Of a stretch of DNA of 63,043 nucleotides, positions 1 through 9,064 are shown piece by piece. The stretch comes from Syntrophosphaera sp035450685 (GTDB taxonomy: Bacteria; Cloacimonadota; Cloacimonadia; Cloacimonadales; Cloacimonadaceae), in the NCBI GenBank assembly GCA_035450685.1, contig DAOTNF010000015.1, positions 1 to 63,043 on the forward strand, written 5' to 3'. The notes beneath the pieces are model-generated. The model was not told where the DNA came from. It saw nothing but the letters and a program-made list of their open reading frames with translations, and did no database searches. The translations under genes were made by a program, and so were the position numbers. How positions within the stretch are numbered: position 1 is the first letter of the stretch; every line of letters begins with the position of its first letter.

Positions 1-86
1 ATGGGGGAACCTTTCCACCATTCCACCATTTCACCTTTCCACCTCTCATAGATCCCGTTATCCGCGTTCTATTTCCTTTTCCTTCC
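1..86. repeat. R3 repeat array, left part cut by window edge
   Basis: This stretch carries several TTCCACC-type units (CCTTTCCACCATTCCACC and variants) followed by a tail reading ATCCCGTTATCCGCGTTCT. The same array and tail recur near 10.83, 20.1, 20.6, 29.7 and 55.5 kb. It lies directly downstream of the stop of the HtrA-like gene. No gene is seen. Confidence 0.75.
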
Positions 87-88
87 TG

Positions 89-904
89 TTACAGCTTCGC
101 CAGAATCTGCTTCACAATATGGGATGGAATGGCGAAGCCGATGCCGATATTGCCTCCGGATTCCGAAACGATGAAGGTGTTGATGCCGATCACCTCGCCC
201 CGGATATTGACCAGCGGCCCGCCGGAATTGCCCTGGTTGACCGCGGCGTCGGTCTGGATCATGCCCCGGTAGGAGCGGCCGTCCTGTTGGGGCGCAAAGC
301 TGCGGTTGACGGCGGAAATAACGCCCACGGAGACGCTGGGTTTGCTGTCGCTCATCAGGAATCCGTAGGGGTTGCCCAGGGCGATGGCCCATTCCCCGAT
401 GATGAGGTCTTTGGATTCGCCCAGGCGGGCATAGGGCAGGTTGCTGCCTTCGATCTTGAGCTTGGCGATGTCGTGCTGTTCGTCAATGCCGATCAGGCGG
501 GCGTCGAACTCCCTTTTATCCGGCAGCACCACGGTGATTTCCCGGGCGCCTGTCACCACATGGGCATTGGTGACGATGAAGCCGCTGGGGTCGTAAATGA
601 CGCCGGAGCCGAGGCTTTCCACCTTGCGTTCGGTAGGCAGGTAACCGAAGAAATCAAAGAAGCCAAAGCCACGAAAGCCGCGGTTGAAGACCTCTACCTT
701 GGTAACGTTGACGCTGACCACGGCTTCCTCCACCGCTTTGACGGCGGCGGTGATCTGGGTGTCGCGCTCATTTTTGGCGGCATTCACCAGGGCGGCGCTT
801 CCGGTCTGGACTGGACTTGATTTGGCGTTGATCAGCATCAGGGTGATGCCGGCATTGAGCAGCAGGGCGACGATTACGAGGGTGACGATGGTTGAAGCTT
901 TCAT
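89..904 (-). CDS. HtrA/Deg-type trypsin-like serine protease without PDZ domain
   Basis: This is a 271-residue membrane-anchored or exported protease, probably acting on misfolded proteins in the periplasm. Residues 5-27 are one hydrophobic segment. The catalytic triad is visible: H115 in VTNAHVV, D145 in QHDIAKLK and S227 in GNSGGPLV. The chain ends about 40 residues after the active serine (SHIVKQILAKL), so the PDZ domains of classical DegP/DegQ are absent. It is the last gene of the minus-strand run that starts near dnaA, 9 bases after the DUF116 gene. The family call is secure; the substrate is unknown. Confidence 0.9.
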   Translation of the reverse strand: MKASTIVTLVIVALLLNAGITLMLINAKSSPVQTGSAALVNAAKNERDTQITAAVKAVEEAVVSVNVTKVEVFNRGFRGFGFFDFFGYLPTERKVESLGSGVIYDPSGFIVTNAHVVTGAREITVVLPDKREFDARLIGIDEQHDIAKLKIEGSNLPYARLGESKDLIIGEWAIALGNPYGFLMSDSKPSVSVGVISAVNRSFAPQQDGRSYRGMIQTDAAVNQGNSGGPLVNIRGEVIGINTFIVSESGGNIGIGFAIPSHIVKQILAKL

Positions 905-913
905 GGCAGTCCC

Positions 914-1669
914 CTATTTGAAGCGCTGGATAGCGAATTCGATGCTTGCCAGGTTGACGCGGGTCTCGAAGCAGGGGCCTTTGGGGCGTTCGTTCAGCAC
1001 GGCATAGATGGGGAAATGCCAGGCGTCGCGCACTCCGTCCAGCAGGTCGCGATGGCAGGCCACAGCCACGATCACGTTAGGTTTGTAGTCCTGCAACAGT
1101 TTGCGCGCCAGGGTGCCACCGGTCGCCAGAGCCGCTTTGACCTGGTGCTCGGCTGCCATCCTCTTTATCCCGGCGATGTCGCAGCCGCCGCATTCCTCGC
1201 AGTTGAAGATGTTCGAGGTCACGCGCACGGGGCAGTCGGACTTTTGCAGGCAGTGGGGCAGCAGCAGCATGATGTTGGAGTTGCGCACGTCAAGCTGGTC
1301 GGTAAGGACGGTTTCGTTGTTGAAATTGAGGAAGGATTCGGTGAGCACGTTGCGGTTGGAAAAGGTGATGATGCGGAAGAAGTTGGCCAGGTTGTAAAAG
1401 ACGTGGATCAGCATCCATTTGCTGAGCCTTTGCAGCCAGCGCGGGCGGATGCGGGTATAGGTGGAACGCAGGGTAACTATCCACATCAGCACCATAAAGA
1501 CCATCGTCAAAAAGCAGATGACCAGCACGGCGCTGACCCATTTGGCAGGCCAGATACCCCGGTAGGCGATGAAGATGACCCACGCCAGCAACAGGCCCAG
1601 GATGATGAGCATCAGGCTGACGAAGGAGGGAAATTTTATCACGGAGAGATATTGTTCTTGTGCTTTCAT
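914..1669 (-). CDS. DUF116 family membrane protein
   Basis: This 251-residue protein has two hydrophobic segments (about residues 17-36 and 42-65). A soluble domain follows with the DUF116 signature: LLLPHCLQKSDCPV, then CEECGGCDIAGIKR, then VIVAVACHRDLLDGV. The cysteines (CxxCGxC plus upstream ones) suggest metal or Fe-S binding, but no function is established for the family. Its ATG overlaps the fmt stop codon (ATGA), so it is translationally coupled to fmt. The link with formylmethionine metabolism is positional only. Confidence 0.85.
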   Translation of the reverse strand: MKAQEQYLSVIKFPSFVSLMLIILGLLLAWVIFIAYRGIWPAKWVSAVLVICFLTMVFMVLMWIVTLRSTYTRIRPRWLQRLSKWMLIHVFYNLANFFRIITFSNRNVLTESFLNFNNETVLTDQLDVRNSNIMLLLPHCLQKSDCPVRVTSNIFNCEECGGCDIAGIKRMAAEHQVKAALATGGTLARKLLQDYKPNVIVAVACHRDLLDGVRDAWHFPIYAVLNERPKGPCFETRVNLASIEFAIQRFK

Positions 1670-2628
1670 GTGTTCTCCAGATCAGGTTTGGGGGGTTCGC
1701 CCGCAAAGCGTTCCCCGGGATTGAGGCGGGCGCCCAACTGGTATGCCCAGGCGTCCATCGCCCGCTTTCCGGCGGGCTGCACTTTGAGGATCAAAAGCTG
1801 CGCATCGCGGCAATTGACTGTGAAACCGGTGTTTTTGACCACTTGCCCCAGGCTTCCCGGCGTTCCGGAAGGAGGCTCGGGCAGAGGCCGGGCGGCCAGA
1901 ATCTTGAGCCGTTCGCCGCTCAGCAGGGTGTAGGCGCCAGGCAGGGGTGAAAAGGCGCGGATGCGGTTGTGGAGCGTGTTTGCCTCAGTATTCCAGTCAA
2001 GAACGAGGTCGTCCTTGTCCAGCTTGGCGCAATAGCTGGCGCGGCTGTGATCCTGCTCCTCGCCGACAACGCCATCGCGTTCCAGAACGGGCAGCAAATC
2101 CAGCAACAACCGCGCGGAAAGCTCCGCCAGACGCTCCTCCAGGGAGGCATGGTCATCCTCCGGCAGGATGGGCAGTTCCCTCTGGGCCAGGATTGGCCCG
2201 GCATCGAGGCGGGAATTGAGGGCAAAGATGGTGGTGCCTGTGAGGCTGTCGCCTTTTAGCAGCGCGCTTTGCACGGGGGTCGCACCGCGATGGAGGGGCA
2301 GCAGCGAGGGATGCAAATTGATGGCTCCCAGGCGGGTGCTTTCCCGCAGTGGCTTGCGCAGCATGGCTCCATAGGAGGCGGTGATGAGCAGGTCAGCCTC
2401 CAGGGAGCGGATGCTCTGCACTGATTCGGGCGAGTTCACATCCTCCGGTTGGGACAGGGACAGGCCCTTGCTCTGGGCAAACTCCGCCAGGGGGCAGAGA
2501 CGCGGCTTAAGATTGCGCCCCGCGGGGCGTTCCGGACGGCTGAGCACCAGCACGGGCGGCGAGTCTTCCAGCAGCCCGCGCAGGGCTGGCACCGCAAATT
2601 GGGAACTGCCGGCAAAGATCAGGCGCAT
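1666..2628 (-). CDS. fmt: Methionyl-tRNA formyltransferase
   Basis: Fmt transfers a formyl group from 10-formyl-tetrahydrofolate to Met-tRNA(fMet) for translation initiation. The 320 residues match the usual length. The N-terminal Rossmann-type domain starts MRLIFAGSSQFAVPAL. The catalytic triad is visible as N104 and H106 (INLHPSLLP) and D142 (RLDAGPIL). The C-terminal OB-like part contains RIRAFSPLPGAYT. The gene follows def by 2 bases, the common def-fmt pairing, and overlaps the DUF116 gene by 4 bases. Confidence 0.97.
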   Translation of the reverse strand: MRLIFAGSSQFAVPALRGLLEDSPPVLVLSRPERPAGRNLKPRLCPLAEFAQSKGLSLSQPEDVNSPESVQSIRSLEADLLITASYGAMLRKPLRESTRLGAINLHPSLLPLHRGATPVQSALLKGDSLTGTTIFALNSRLDAGPILAQRELPILPEDDHASLEERLAELSARLLLDLLPVLERDGVVGEEQDHSRASYCAKLDKDDLVLDWNTEANTLHNRIRAFSPLPGAYTLLSGERLKILAARPLPEPPSGTPGSLGQVVKNTGFTVNCRDAQLLILKVQPAGKRAMDAWAYQLGARLNPGERFAGEPPKPDLENT

Positions 2629-2630
2629 GC

Positions 2631-3200
2631 TTATTTGGGGCTGGAATTGGTGCCGATGCGGATGTTTTCGCCGTCCACGGTGGTGGCGGCCAGGGCCTTT
2701 AGCTTGCCTTTAAGCTTGAGCTTGGCCAGGGCGCCGACGCGGTCTGTGAACAGGATTCCGTCCAGGTGGTCGATCTCGTGCTGCACGATCACCGCGGGGT
2801 AGCCTTCCAGCTCCAGGCGGTGTTCGGCAAGCTCCACATCCTGATAAACCAGTGTGACGCGGGAGGGGCGGGTGACATGGGCGAACACCTCGGGGATGCT
2901 GATGCAGCCTTCCTCGGTGTCGGTTTCCCCCTCTGCATCCAGGATGCGGGGGTTGATCATCACGAGGGGCTTCTTTTGGCGTCCCTCCCGGAACCAATCG
3001 GGGTCGATCACGATGACGCGCAGGCTTTCACCCACCTGCGGCGCCGCCAGTCCCACGCCATCCCTGAGATACATGGTGTGGGTGAGGTCGGCGATAAACT
3101 CCTCCAGCTCCGGGCTGATGGCGCTGATTTCCCGCGCTTTGAGGCGCAGGATCTCATCCCCGTAGATGCGCACGGGCAGGAGGCGGGGCTTTCTCTTCAT
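2631..3200 (-). CDS. def: Peptide deformylase
   Basis: This metalloenzyme removes the formyl group from nascent proteins. All three motifs are present: GVGLAAPQ (48-55), EGCISIP with C99, and QHEIDHLDG with H141, E142 and H145 that bind the metal and catalyse. The length is 189 residues. The start codon shares one base with the yajC stop (TGATG), so it is coupled to yajC. It completes the formylation and deformylation pair with fmt. Confidence 0.97.
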   Translation of the reverse strand: MKRKPRLLPVRIYGDEILRLKAREISAISPELEEFIADLTHTMYLRDGVGLAAPQVGESLRVIVIDPDWFREGRQKKPLVMINPRILDAEGETDTEEGCISIPEVFAHVTRPSRVTLVYQDVELAEHRLELEGYPAVIVQHEIDHLDGILFTDRVGALAKLKLKGKLKALAATTVDGENIRIGTNSSPK

Positions 3201-3532
3201 CAGGCAGTAGGTTCGCCGTTCTTGGCCAGGGCAGCGATGGCGCCGCGCTGAAACTCCACGCGCACCTTGTTCGTGTCGTCGATCTCCAGCACAACTATGT
3301 TCTTGTCCGGCTTGATGCTCACGATGCGGCCGTAGATGCCGGAGGTGGTGATGACGCGGTCGTTCACCTGCAGGGCGTCCAGCATCTTCTGCAGTTGCTT
3401 CTGCTTCTTTTGCTGGGGCATTATCATGAGGAAATAGAGCAGGGCGAACATGATGATGATGGGCAAAAAGGCGCCCAATCCGCCCGCCGCTCCGCCTGTG
3501 TTGGCCTGGGCTTGTAACAGTGTATGGATCAT
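3200..3532 (-). CDS. yajC: Preprotein translocase subunit YajC
   Basis: This 110-residue single-pass protein has a short N-terminus, a membrane segment at about residues 21-39 and the typical MPQQKKQKQ stretch after it. A small soluble domain follows (DRVITTSGIYGRIVSI). YajC associates with the SecDF part of the Sec translocon in the inner membrane. secD and secF are not next to it here. Confidence 0.94.
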   Translation of the reverse strand: MIHTLLQAQANTGGAAGGLGAFLPIIIMFALLYFLMIMPQQKKQKQLQKMLDALQVNDRVITTSGIYGRIVSIKPDKNIVVLEIDDTNKVRVEFQRGAIAALAKNGEPTA

Positions 3533-3542
3533 ATTTATCTCC

Positions 3543-4034
3543 TTATGCTAAACCAAAGAATCTTGGCGTAATATGCAGTAATATCCTGATCAGGATGTTG
3601 GCGTAAAGCCCGGCGAGCAGATCGTCAACCGTGATGCCCCAGCCGCCGGGCAGACGCTGGGAGCGGTTGACAGGAAAGGGTTTGGCGATGTCAAAAGCCC
3701 TGAAGAGCACAAAGGCGTAAATCGCCACTGGTAGGGTGCGGGGCAGCAACAGGACGGTGACAAAGAAGCCGCAGGCCTCGTCGATCACGATGGCGGGAGC
3801 GTCGTGCCCGAGGGTCTTTTCCGCCTTGCCGCTCAACCAGACCGAAACGCCGCAAAGCGCAAGCAGGGCGGCGGAAAACCACGCCCATCCCCAGCCTTCA
3901 AACAGGAAACCGGGCAGGACAAGATAGACCGCGGCGGCAAGCAGGGTGCCAAAGCTGCCCGGGGCAAAAGGGATGAACCCCACTCCGAAAAGGGAGGCGA
4001 AAAAGCTTGCCGGGGTAAGTTTGCGCGCGCTCAT
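3543..4034 (-). CDS. pgpA: Phosphatidylglycerophosphatase A
   Basis: This protein dephosphorylates phosphatidylglycerophosphate to phosphatidylglycerol at the inner membrane. The chain has the PgpA hallmark GVGFIPFAPGSFGTL near the N-terminus, then IVIDEACGFFVT and GWGITVDDLLAGLYAN. I place the start at 4034, giving 163 residues, because that ATG overlaps the stop of the upstream surA-like gene as ATGA. An ATG 45 bases upstream would only add residues unlike the family. Several hydrophobic helices are present. Confidence 0.94.
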   Translation of the reverse strand: MSARKLTPASFFASLFGVGFIPFAPGSFGTLLAAAVYLVLPGFLFEGWGWAWFSAALLALCGVSVWLSGKAEKTLGHDAPAIVIDEACGFFVTVLLLPRTLPVAIYAFVLFRAFDIAKPFPVNRSQRLPGGWGITVDDLLAGLYANILIRILLHITPRFFGLA

Positions 4035-5290
4035 TCGATGATCTGGACGTATGCCTCTTTCATCAGTTCCTGGATCCACGCGTGGTAGGCTTCCATGGTC
4101 TTGGTGCTGCGCAGGTAGTCCTGCAGCTTGTCTTTCACTTCCTCGTAGGCAAAGACCCGTGCGGGCAGCTCTTCCAGGCGGGAAAAGAGGTAGAGTATGC
4201 CCTGGTTTTCCAGCACGGGGGTAATGCCGCCCACCGGCGAGGAATTGATCTGGGAGGCAAAAAGTTCGGGAAATTCGTTGGCGGCAAAGTCACCCAGGAC
4301 ACCGCCGGTCTCCGCAGCATCGGGATCGCTGGAATACTGCCGCGCCAGGTCTTCAAAGCTGGCTTCCTTGTTCAGGAACTTCGCGCGCACCGCCTCCATC
4401 TGCTCACGGGCTGCCAAAGTGTCCGCATGGGAAGGAGAAACGATCTTGAGGATATGGCTGGCGCGGATTTCGTTGCCGCGGGTCTCGGTGAGCTTGATCA
4501 GATGGTAGCCATATTCGGTCTTCACGATGGGGGATATCTCACCCCGGTTCAGGTTGAAAGCCGCGTCTTCAAAGGGTTTGACCATCATGCCCTTGCTGAA
4601 GAAACCCAGGTCTCCCCCGCGTTCTTTGCTGGGGCAATCGCTGTATTGGGTGGCGAGGGCGGCAAAATCCCCGCCTTTGTCCAAGCGTTCCTGGATGTCC
4701 CTGATCTCCGCCAGCTTGGCGTTGTCGGTGGCTTCGCTGGGCTTGATCTCGCGCATGATGACGCCGGTCTTCCAGGTGACGGGCTTCACCGCCAGGGTGT
4801 CTTTGCTGGCTTCGTAAAAGGCCTCCATCTCCGCCTCGGTCACATTGACCCTGGAAGTCACATTGCGGGCGATAAGCTGTTCGGAAAGCGCACGTTCGGT
4901 GAGCATATCCTTGATCGAGGCCAGCAGCTCCGGCTCAGTGAGCTTTTCCTGCGCTAGGGCGACCCTGAATTCCGCCTCGGAGGGATAGTTTTTCTTGATC
5001 TCCGCCACCCTGCGCTCCGCTTCCCGCTTCACTTTGCCCTCATCCAGCCTGATATCCATCTCTTTCGCCTTTTGCACGATGACCTTGTTTTGGATGATCT
5101 GTTGCAGCACAATGGCCGGAGTCAGGCTCTCGTCCAGCATTCCGGCGGCTTTGAGGTGGAGCATCTCGTTTTGGATGTCGCTCATCAGAATGATTTCGTT
5201 GCCGACTTTGGCGACAATGCGGTCAACCAGATCGGCATTCAACCCTGCCAGGCAGAGCAGCAGCAGGCTTATCAGCAGTGTTCTCTTCAT
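4031..5290 (-). CDS. SurA-like periplasmic chaperone with two parvulin domains
   Basis: This 419-residue protein has a signal peptide (MKRTLLISLLLLCLAGLNA) and a SurA-type N-terminal helical region (VDRIVAKVGNEIILMSDIQ). Two parvulin prolyl-isomerase modules follow: one around residues 170-270 with RGGDLGFFSKGMM, and one around 275-375 starting RASHILKI. SurA escorts outer-membrane proteins through the periplasm. It sits 9 bases after a second parvulin-like lipoprotein gene, so the pair likely forms a foldase unit. The assignment to SurA rather than a generic PpiC protein rests on the two-domain layout. Confidence 0.88.
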   Translation of the reverse strand: MKRTLLISLLLLCLAGLNADLVDRIVAKVGNEIILMSDIQNEMLHLKAAGMLDESLTPAIVLQQIIQNKVIVQKAKEMDIRLDEGKVKREAERRVAEIKKNYPSEAEFRVALAQEKLTEPELLASIKDMLTERALSEQLIARNVTSRVNVTEAEMEAFYEASKDTLAVKPVTWKTGVIMREIKPSEATDNAKLAEIRDIQERLDKGGDFAALATQYSDCPSKERGGDLGFFSKGMMVKPFEDAAFNLNRGEISPIVKTEYGYHLIKLTETRGNEIRASHILKIVSPSHADTLAAREQMEAVRAKFLNKEASFEDLARQYSSDPDAAETGGVLGDFAANEFPELFASQINSSPVGGITPVLENQGILYLFSRLEELPARVFAYEEVKDKLQDYLRSTKTMEAYHAWIQELMKEAYVQIIE

Positions 5291-5299
5291 CTTAACACC

Positions 5300-6112
5300 T
5301 TAATAGTAATAGATTTTGTTGTCTTTGGCCTTCAATTCGCGCAGCAGGTCTTCATAGACCTGATTCAGCTTTTCAGCCAGCAGGATGGCGCGGATTTCGC
5401 CCTTGTAATCCTCAAAGTTCGCTTCCTGGCTGCCTTCCCGTTGATTGATATAGCGCAGCAGGTAGACTCCGTCAGCCGTTGCCAGGCGGCCAGGTTCGTC
5501 CTTTTTCAGTCCATGCACGGCACGCCAGAAGAGGGAATCCGGCCCGTTCGCGGTCACGTAGCCCATGTAACCCAGCTTGTCCTTAAGGGGTTCCTGGGAG
5601 TAGGACAGCGCAGCCTCATCGAAGTTCAGCCCTTCCTGCAGGCGTTTGAACAGGATGCTGGCGGCATTGGCGTCGGTGAGGAATATTCTCTGTACGTCAT
5701 ACTCCTGCAGCTTGCCCTGGAAGTCCGAGCGGTGCAGGCGGTAATAGGCAAAGAGCGCTTCCTCGCTGATCTCCATCTGGCTCATGCGGCGGGCGATCAG
5801 GGCGTTGGCCTTGATCTTGCGGGCGGCGTAGTCGATACGCTGTTTCACCCCGCTTTCCTGATCCAGTTTCTGTTCCTCCGCCGCCTGTGCCAGCAGGGTC
5901 ACGTTCACCCAGTCCTCGATCTCCTGCTTTTTCTGCTCGGGACTGAGGGCTGCCCACTGCTCATCGCTGAAGGTGGCGCGGAAGTCCTCCAGATACAGCG
6001 TTTCGCCGTTCACCTGCGCGAGGGGCGTGGAAGGCCGCTCTTCCTTGCGTTTGCAGCCACAAAGCAGCACGAGGCAAACCAGGACAGGCAGCAGGACTCT
6101 ACGCATATTCAT
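5300..6112 (-). CDS. Lipoprotein foldase of the SurA_N/parvulin type
   Basis: This 270-residue protein has a lipoprotein signal (LVCLVLLCGC), so it is probably membrane-anchored in the periplasm. After the lipobox comes a SurA_N/PrsA-like start (LAQVNGETLYLEDFRATF) and a long helical region. A parvulin-like segment follows (DVQRIFLTDANAASILFKRL ... YMGYVTANGPDSLFWRAVHGL). The isomerase half looks divergent, so chaperone activity is more certain than catalysis. It lies between a lipoprotein gene and the surA-like gene. Confidence 0.8.
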   Translation of the reverse strand: MNMRRVLLPVLVCLVLLCGCKRKEERPSTPLAQVNGETLYLEDFRATFSDEQWAALSPEQKKQEIEDWVNVTLLAQAAEEQKLDQESGVKQRIDYAARKIKANALIARRMSQMEISEEALFAYYRLHRSDFQGKLQEYDVQRIFLTDANAASILFKRLQEGLNFDEAALSYSQEPLKDKLGYMGYVTANGPDSLFWRAVHGLKKDEPGRLATADGVYLLRYINQREGSQEANFEDYKGEIRAILLAEKLNQVYEDLLRELKAKDNKIYYY

Positions 6113-6115
6113 ATT

Positions 6116-7408
6116 TTACAGGAATGGCGGGGTATATTTGATCACCAGGCGGGGCATTTTGTTCACCGGAGTGTCGGGATCGTCAAAATGCCAGAATTCC
6201 ATCTTGCCAAAGCGCAGCATCTCATGCCGGGAGCGGATGATCACTCCAAAGGGCTGGTCGCCCGGAGAGTCGATGTCCTCGTCCCCGGAGGCAAAAGCCT
6301 GCACGATGGGCGTGATATTCACCACCACGCGGTCGCCCGTCACCAATGCGGAAGCCGTTTCCAGCCCGCTGCTGATCTTCCCGTCCGGGATGGCGATGGC
6401 GGGATCGAGGTCCAGATGCTCGCGCAGCCAGTCCGTCCACAGGTAATACTGGATCTCCGAGCCGTAATAATCATTATCCTTCAGATACAGGATCAGTTCC
6501 GCCTTGTTGATGGTGGCACGCTTGCGGTCTTTTTCGGAGAGGATATTGCCCATGGGATCGACAAAGAGGTCGTAATTGAGGTTAAAATTCACATAGAGGC
6601 GGGAGGGCGCGATGTTGGAAAGCACCCATCGGTTGTCCAATACAGGAGCGGTTTCATAGTCCGCCCGGTAGCTGTCCACAAAAGCCCTGGCCTCATATTT
6701 ATAGAGGGTGGTGTCGTCCGGCGCCATGTAGTTGAAGCGCAGGCGCGGGCCTCTGCCGCTTTCCCGGGAAAGGATTTCGCCATAGGCTCCGTCACTGCTG
6801 GAAAGCACCATGCTGAAGCCCAGGGTGTCAGCCACGTTTGCCCATCCTTCGCGCCAATTCTCCAGATCGGAGGCGGCCAGGGGAATCTTCACCACCGTTC
6901 CATAGGTGGAAACGCTGTCCGGCACGGTAAAGGCAGGCTGATTGAGGGGATGGATGTTCTCATCCAGAACCAGCGCGGTGCTGTCCGCCCGCCACACCTG
7001 GTTGAGCTTGCTCACGGACAGTTCCAGGGGATTGCGCCCCGCGGGGGAACGCTTCACCAGGGTCAGCTCCAGCCAACAGGAGTCCTGGTAGGCGCCGCCG
7101 GGGATGTAAAAATCCTGCGGGATGCCCGTGAACCGCATTATCGCTTCAGCTTCCACCCCATCCCAATTGCCGCAAAGCAAAGCCGATTCCAGCCCGCCGA
7201 TCTTGCCTTCGCCGGGAAAGCTGAAACCTCCGTTGCCGGTGGCGCAGTCATCGCTGAAGCAGGTGCTGTCCACAATCGTTTGCACCGTCACTCCCGACCA
7301 GTTGTTACCGGTGAGGTTATCCTTGTTGGTGCATCCCGTCAGATACAACATTCCAATGAATGCCAGACAGGACGCAGCCAAATTTCTGATCATCTTCCAT
7401 GATACCAT
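6116..7408 (-). CDS. Secreted lipoprotein, function unknown (possible DNRLRE-like domain)
   Basis: This 430-residue protein has a lipobox (GMLYLTGC). The annotated ATG could be replaced by the one five codons later (MIRNLAAS). The middle alternates structural residues typical of extracellular beta-rich domains (LVIKYTPPF at the end, RLRFNYMAPDDTT in the middle). The pattern of elements resembles DNRLRE-type surface domains, but I cannot confirm that. It starts the minus-strand run that continues with the two foldase genes, 3 bases apart. Confidence 0.65.
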   Translation of the reverse strand: MVSWKMIRNLAASCLAFIGMLYLTGCTNKDNLTGNNWSGVTVQTIVDSTCFSDDCATGNGGFSFPGEGKIGGLESALLCGNWDGVEAEAIMRFTGIPQDFYIPGGAYQDSCWLELTLVKRSPAGRNPLELSVSKLNQVWRADSTALVLDENIHPLNQPAFTVPDSVSTYGTVVKIPLAASDLENWREGWANVADTLGFSMVLSSSDGAYGEILSRESGRGPRLRFNYMAPDDTTLYKYEARAFVDSYRADYETAPVLDNRWVLSNIAPSRLYVNFNLNYDLFVDPMGNILSEKDRKRATINKAELILYLKDNDYYGSEIQYYLWTDWLREHLDLDPAIAIPDGKISSGLETASALVTGDRVVVNITPIVQAFASGDEDIDSPGDQPFGVIIRSRHEMLRFGKMEFWHFDDPDTPVNKMPRLVIKYTPPFL

Positions 7409-7463
7409 AATTAAAATACCTTAGAGAATTAAGATTTTCTAAATTAGCAGATATAGTAGGCAC

Positions 7464-7626
7464 TGTGGATAAGGGGATTTCTGGTCAACCTTTTTTTTAA
7501 CTTGTTGCCAAAAAAGCACAAAGCCAGGCCTGAAAGTTGTGCATAAACTGTGGATAAACACCCCTTCTTCCGGAAGCTTATCCACACGGTTTTGACCCCG
7601 TTTGCGTTGAAAGGGAAGTATCCACA
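7464..7626. other. DnaA-box cluster downstream of dnaA (probable oriC half)
   Basis: The 295-base gap between dnaA and the next gene holds perfect DnaA boxes TTATCCACA at 7464-7472 (reverse), 7549-7557 (reverse) and 7578-7586 (forward). It also has TTATGCACA at 7538-7546 (reverse) and a near-match GTATCCACA at 7618-7626. An AT-rich stretch lies at 7409-7460 and could be the unwinding element. Two short reading frames here are not convincing genes. Together with the cluster upstream of dnaA this looks like a bipartite origin. Confidence 0.75.
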
Positions 7627-7703
7627 TCTTTCCACCGCCATCCTTCCACAGGGGTGCACAACCCCGCCTGAAAGCTTGGGTATTCTCTTGTCCGGCAGCG
7701 CTT

Positions 7704-9035
7704 TCAAGCCTTGATACTCTTGATCAGGGTTTCCAACTGGGAGCGGAACAGCATGTCTTCCCTGAACTGGTTTTCGATCATCTTCTTGGCGTGCAGCACC
7801 GTGGTGTGGTCTTTGCGCTTGAAGTATTCGGCTATTTCTTTGAGAGAAAGCTGCGGGATAAGCAGATTGGCGAGATACATAGCCACCTGCCGCGGGAAGG
7901 AAATGGACTGCTTGCGCGTCTTGTCCACGATCTGGGCGACTGTGATGCCATAAGCCAGGCAGACCTGCCGGGTGATGTTGTCCAGGGTTATTTCCTTGCG
8001 GTGTTCGGAGATCATGTCGCTCAGGATGTTTCGCACCGTTTCGGTATCCAGGTCTTCCGGCTCCAGCTTGTTGTAGGAGCTGTATGCCATGATGCGGATC
8101 AGCGAGCCTTCCAGTGCGCGAACGCTGGAGTAGATGGACTCCGCGATGAAGGCCAGCACCTCGTCCGGGATTTGGAAGTTTTCCGGCTCCGCTTTCTTGC
8201 GCAGGATGGCGACGCGGGTCTCAAAGTCTGGGTTTTTCAGGTCGCAGAGCAGGCCGCTCTCAAAGCGGGTCACCAGCCTCTTTTCCAGGTCCGGGATATC
8301 CTTGGGAGGGCGGTCGGAGGTGAGCACGATCTGCTTTCTGGCGTCAAAAAGGGCATTGAAGGTGTGGAAAAACTCTTCCTGCGTGCCTTCCTTGCGGGAG
8401 AGGAAATGGATGTCATCCACCAGCAGCAGGTCAACTTTGCGGTATTTGGCGCGGAATTCCGGCATCTTGTTGGAGCGGATGGATTCGATCATCTCGTTGG
8501 TAAACTCTTCGCTGGTGGTGTAATAGATGGAGCAGTTGCGCCCCTCTTCCGCCACGAAGTTGCCTACCGCCTGCATCAGATGCGTCTTTCCCATTCCACT
8601 TTCTCCGTAGATGAAGAGCGGATTGTAGGTGTAGCCGGGCGATTCCCCCACCGCTTTGGCGGCGGAATAGGCAAAGTTGTTGTTGCGTCCGACCACAAAC
8701 TGGTCGAAGGTAAAGCGTTCGTTCAGCCTCGTGTTCAGCATCACCCGGTTGCCGCTGTATTCCGGCTGTTCCCCCCTGGCGCCTTCCACCCGGTGGGGCG
8801 GGGAGACGAACTTCACCGTGTAGCGCTGGTTGTAAAGCGCGTAGGAAATCTCGCCCAAAGCCTCAGTATAATTCTGATTGAGATAGTTGGCCGAAAACTG
8901 GGTGGGCACCCTCACGATCAGCGAACTGTCTGTCATATCCACCAGCTTTGTTTCCGAAAACCAGGTGCGGAAACTCTGCTGATTGATGTTCTCCTCCAAC
9001 TTGTCTAAAATATTCTGCCAAAGGTCTTGATCCAT
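7704..9035 (-). CDS. dnaA: Chromosomal replication initiator DnaA
   Basis: DnaA binds DnaA boxes and melts the origin. The 443 residues show domain I (QNILDKLEENINQQSFRTW), then the AAA+ core with Walker A GESGMGKT (144-151) and Walker B LLLVDDIHFL. The C-terminal DNA-binding helix-turn-helix has the signature KRKDHTTVLHAKKMIE. The length is normal for the family. DnaA boxes flank it on both sides. dnaN, recF and gyrB are not neighbours, unlike in many bacteria. Confidence 0.98.
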   Translation of the reverse strand: MDQDLWQNILDKLEENINQQSFRTWFSETKLVDMTDSSLIVRVPTQFSANYLNQNYTEALGEISYALYNQRYTVKFVSPPHRVEGARGEQPEYSGNRVMLNTRLNERFTFDQFVVGRNNNFAYSAAKAVGESPGYTYNPLFIYGESGMGKTHLMQAVGNFVAEEGRNCSIYYTTSEEFTNEMIESIRSNKMPEFRAKYRKVDLLLVDDIHFLSRKEGTQEEFFHTFNALFDARKQIVLTSDRPPKDIPDLEKRLVTRFESGLLCDLKNPDFETRVAILRKKAEPENFQIPDEVLAFIAESIYSSVRALEGSLIRIMAYSSYNKLEPEDLDTETVRNILSDMISEHRKEITLDNITRQVCLAYGITVAQIVDKTRKQSISFPRQVAMYLANLLIPQLSLKEIAEYFKRKDHTTVLHAKKMIENQFREDMLFRSQLETLIKSIKA

Positions 9036-9064
9036 AATCTCTCTATCCTAATAAAAAAATTAAC

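Noticed and set aside
119..820. Forward frame across the HtrA-like gene
   Set aside because: The minus strand encodes the intact catalytic triad; the forward frame has no domain.
5072..7402. A 776-residue forward reading frame antisense to two foldase genes and a lipoprotein
   Set aside because: It lies opposite genes with clear signal peptides and parvulin motifs; its translation has no recognisable domain and looks like GC-rich shadow coding.
7439..7707. Two short minus frames downstream of dnaA
   Set aside because: They consist of the DnaA-box region; the origin explanation is better.
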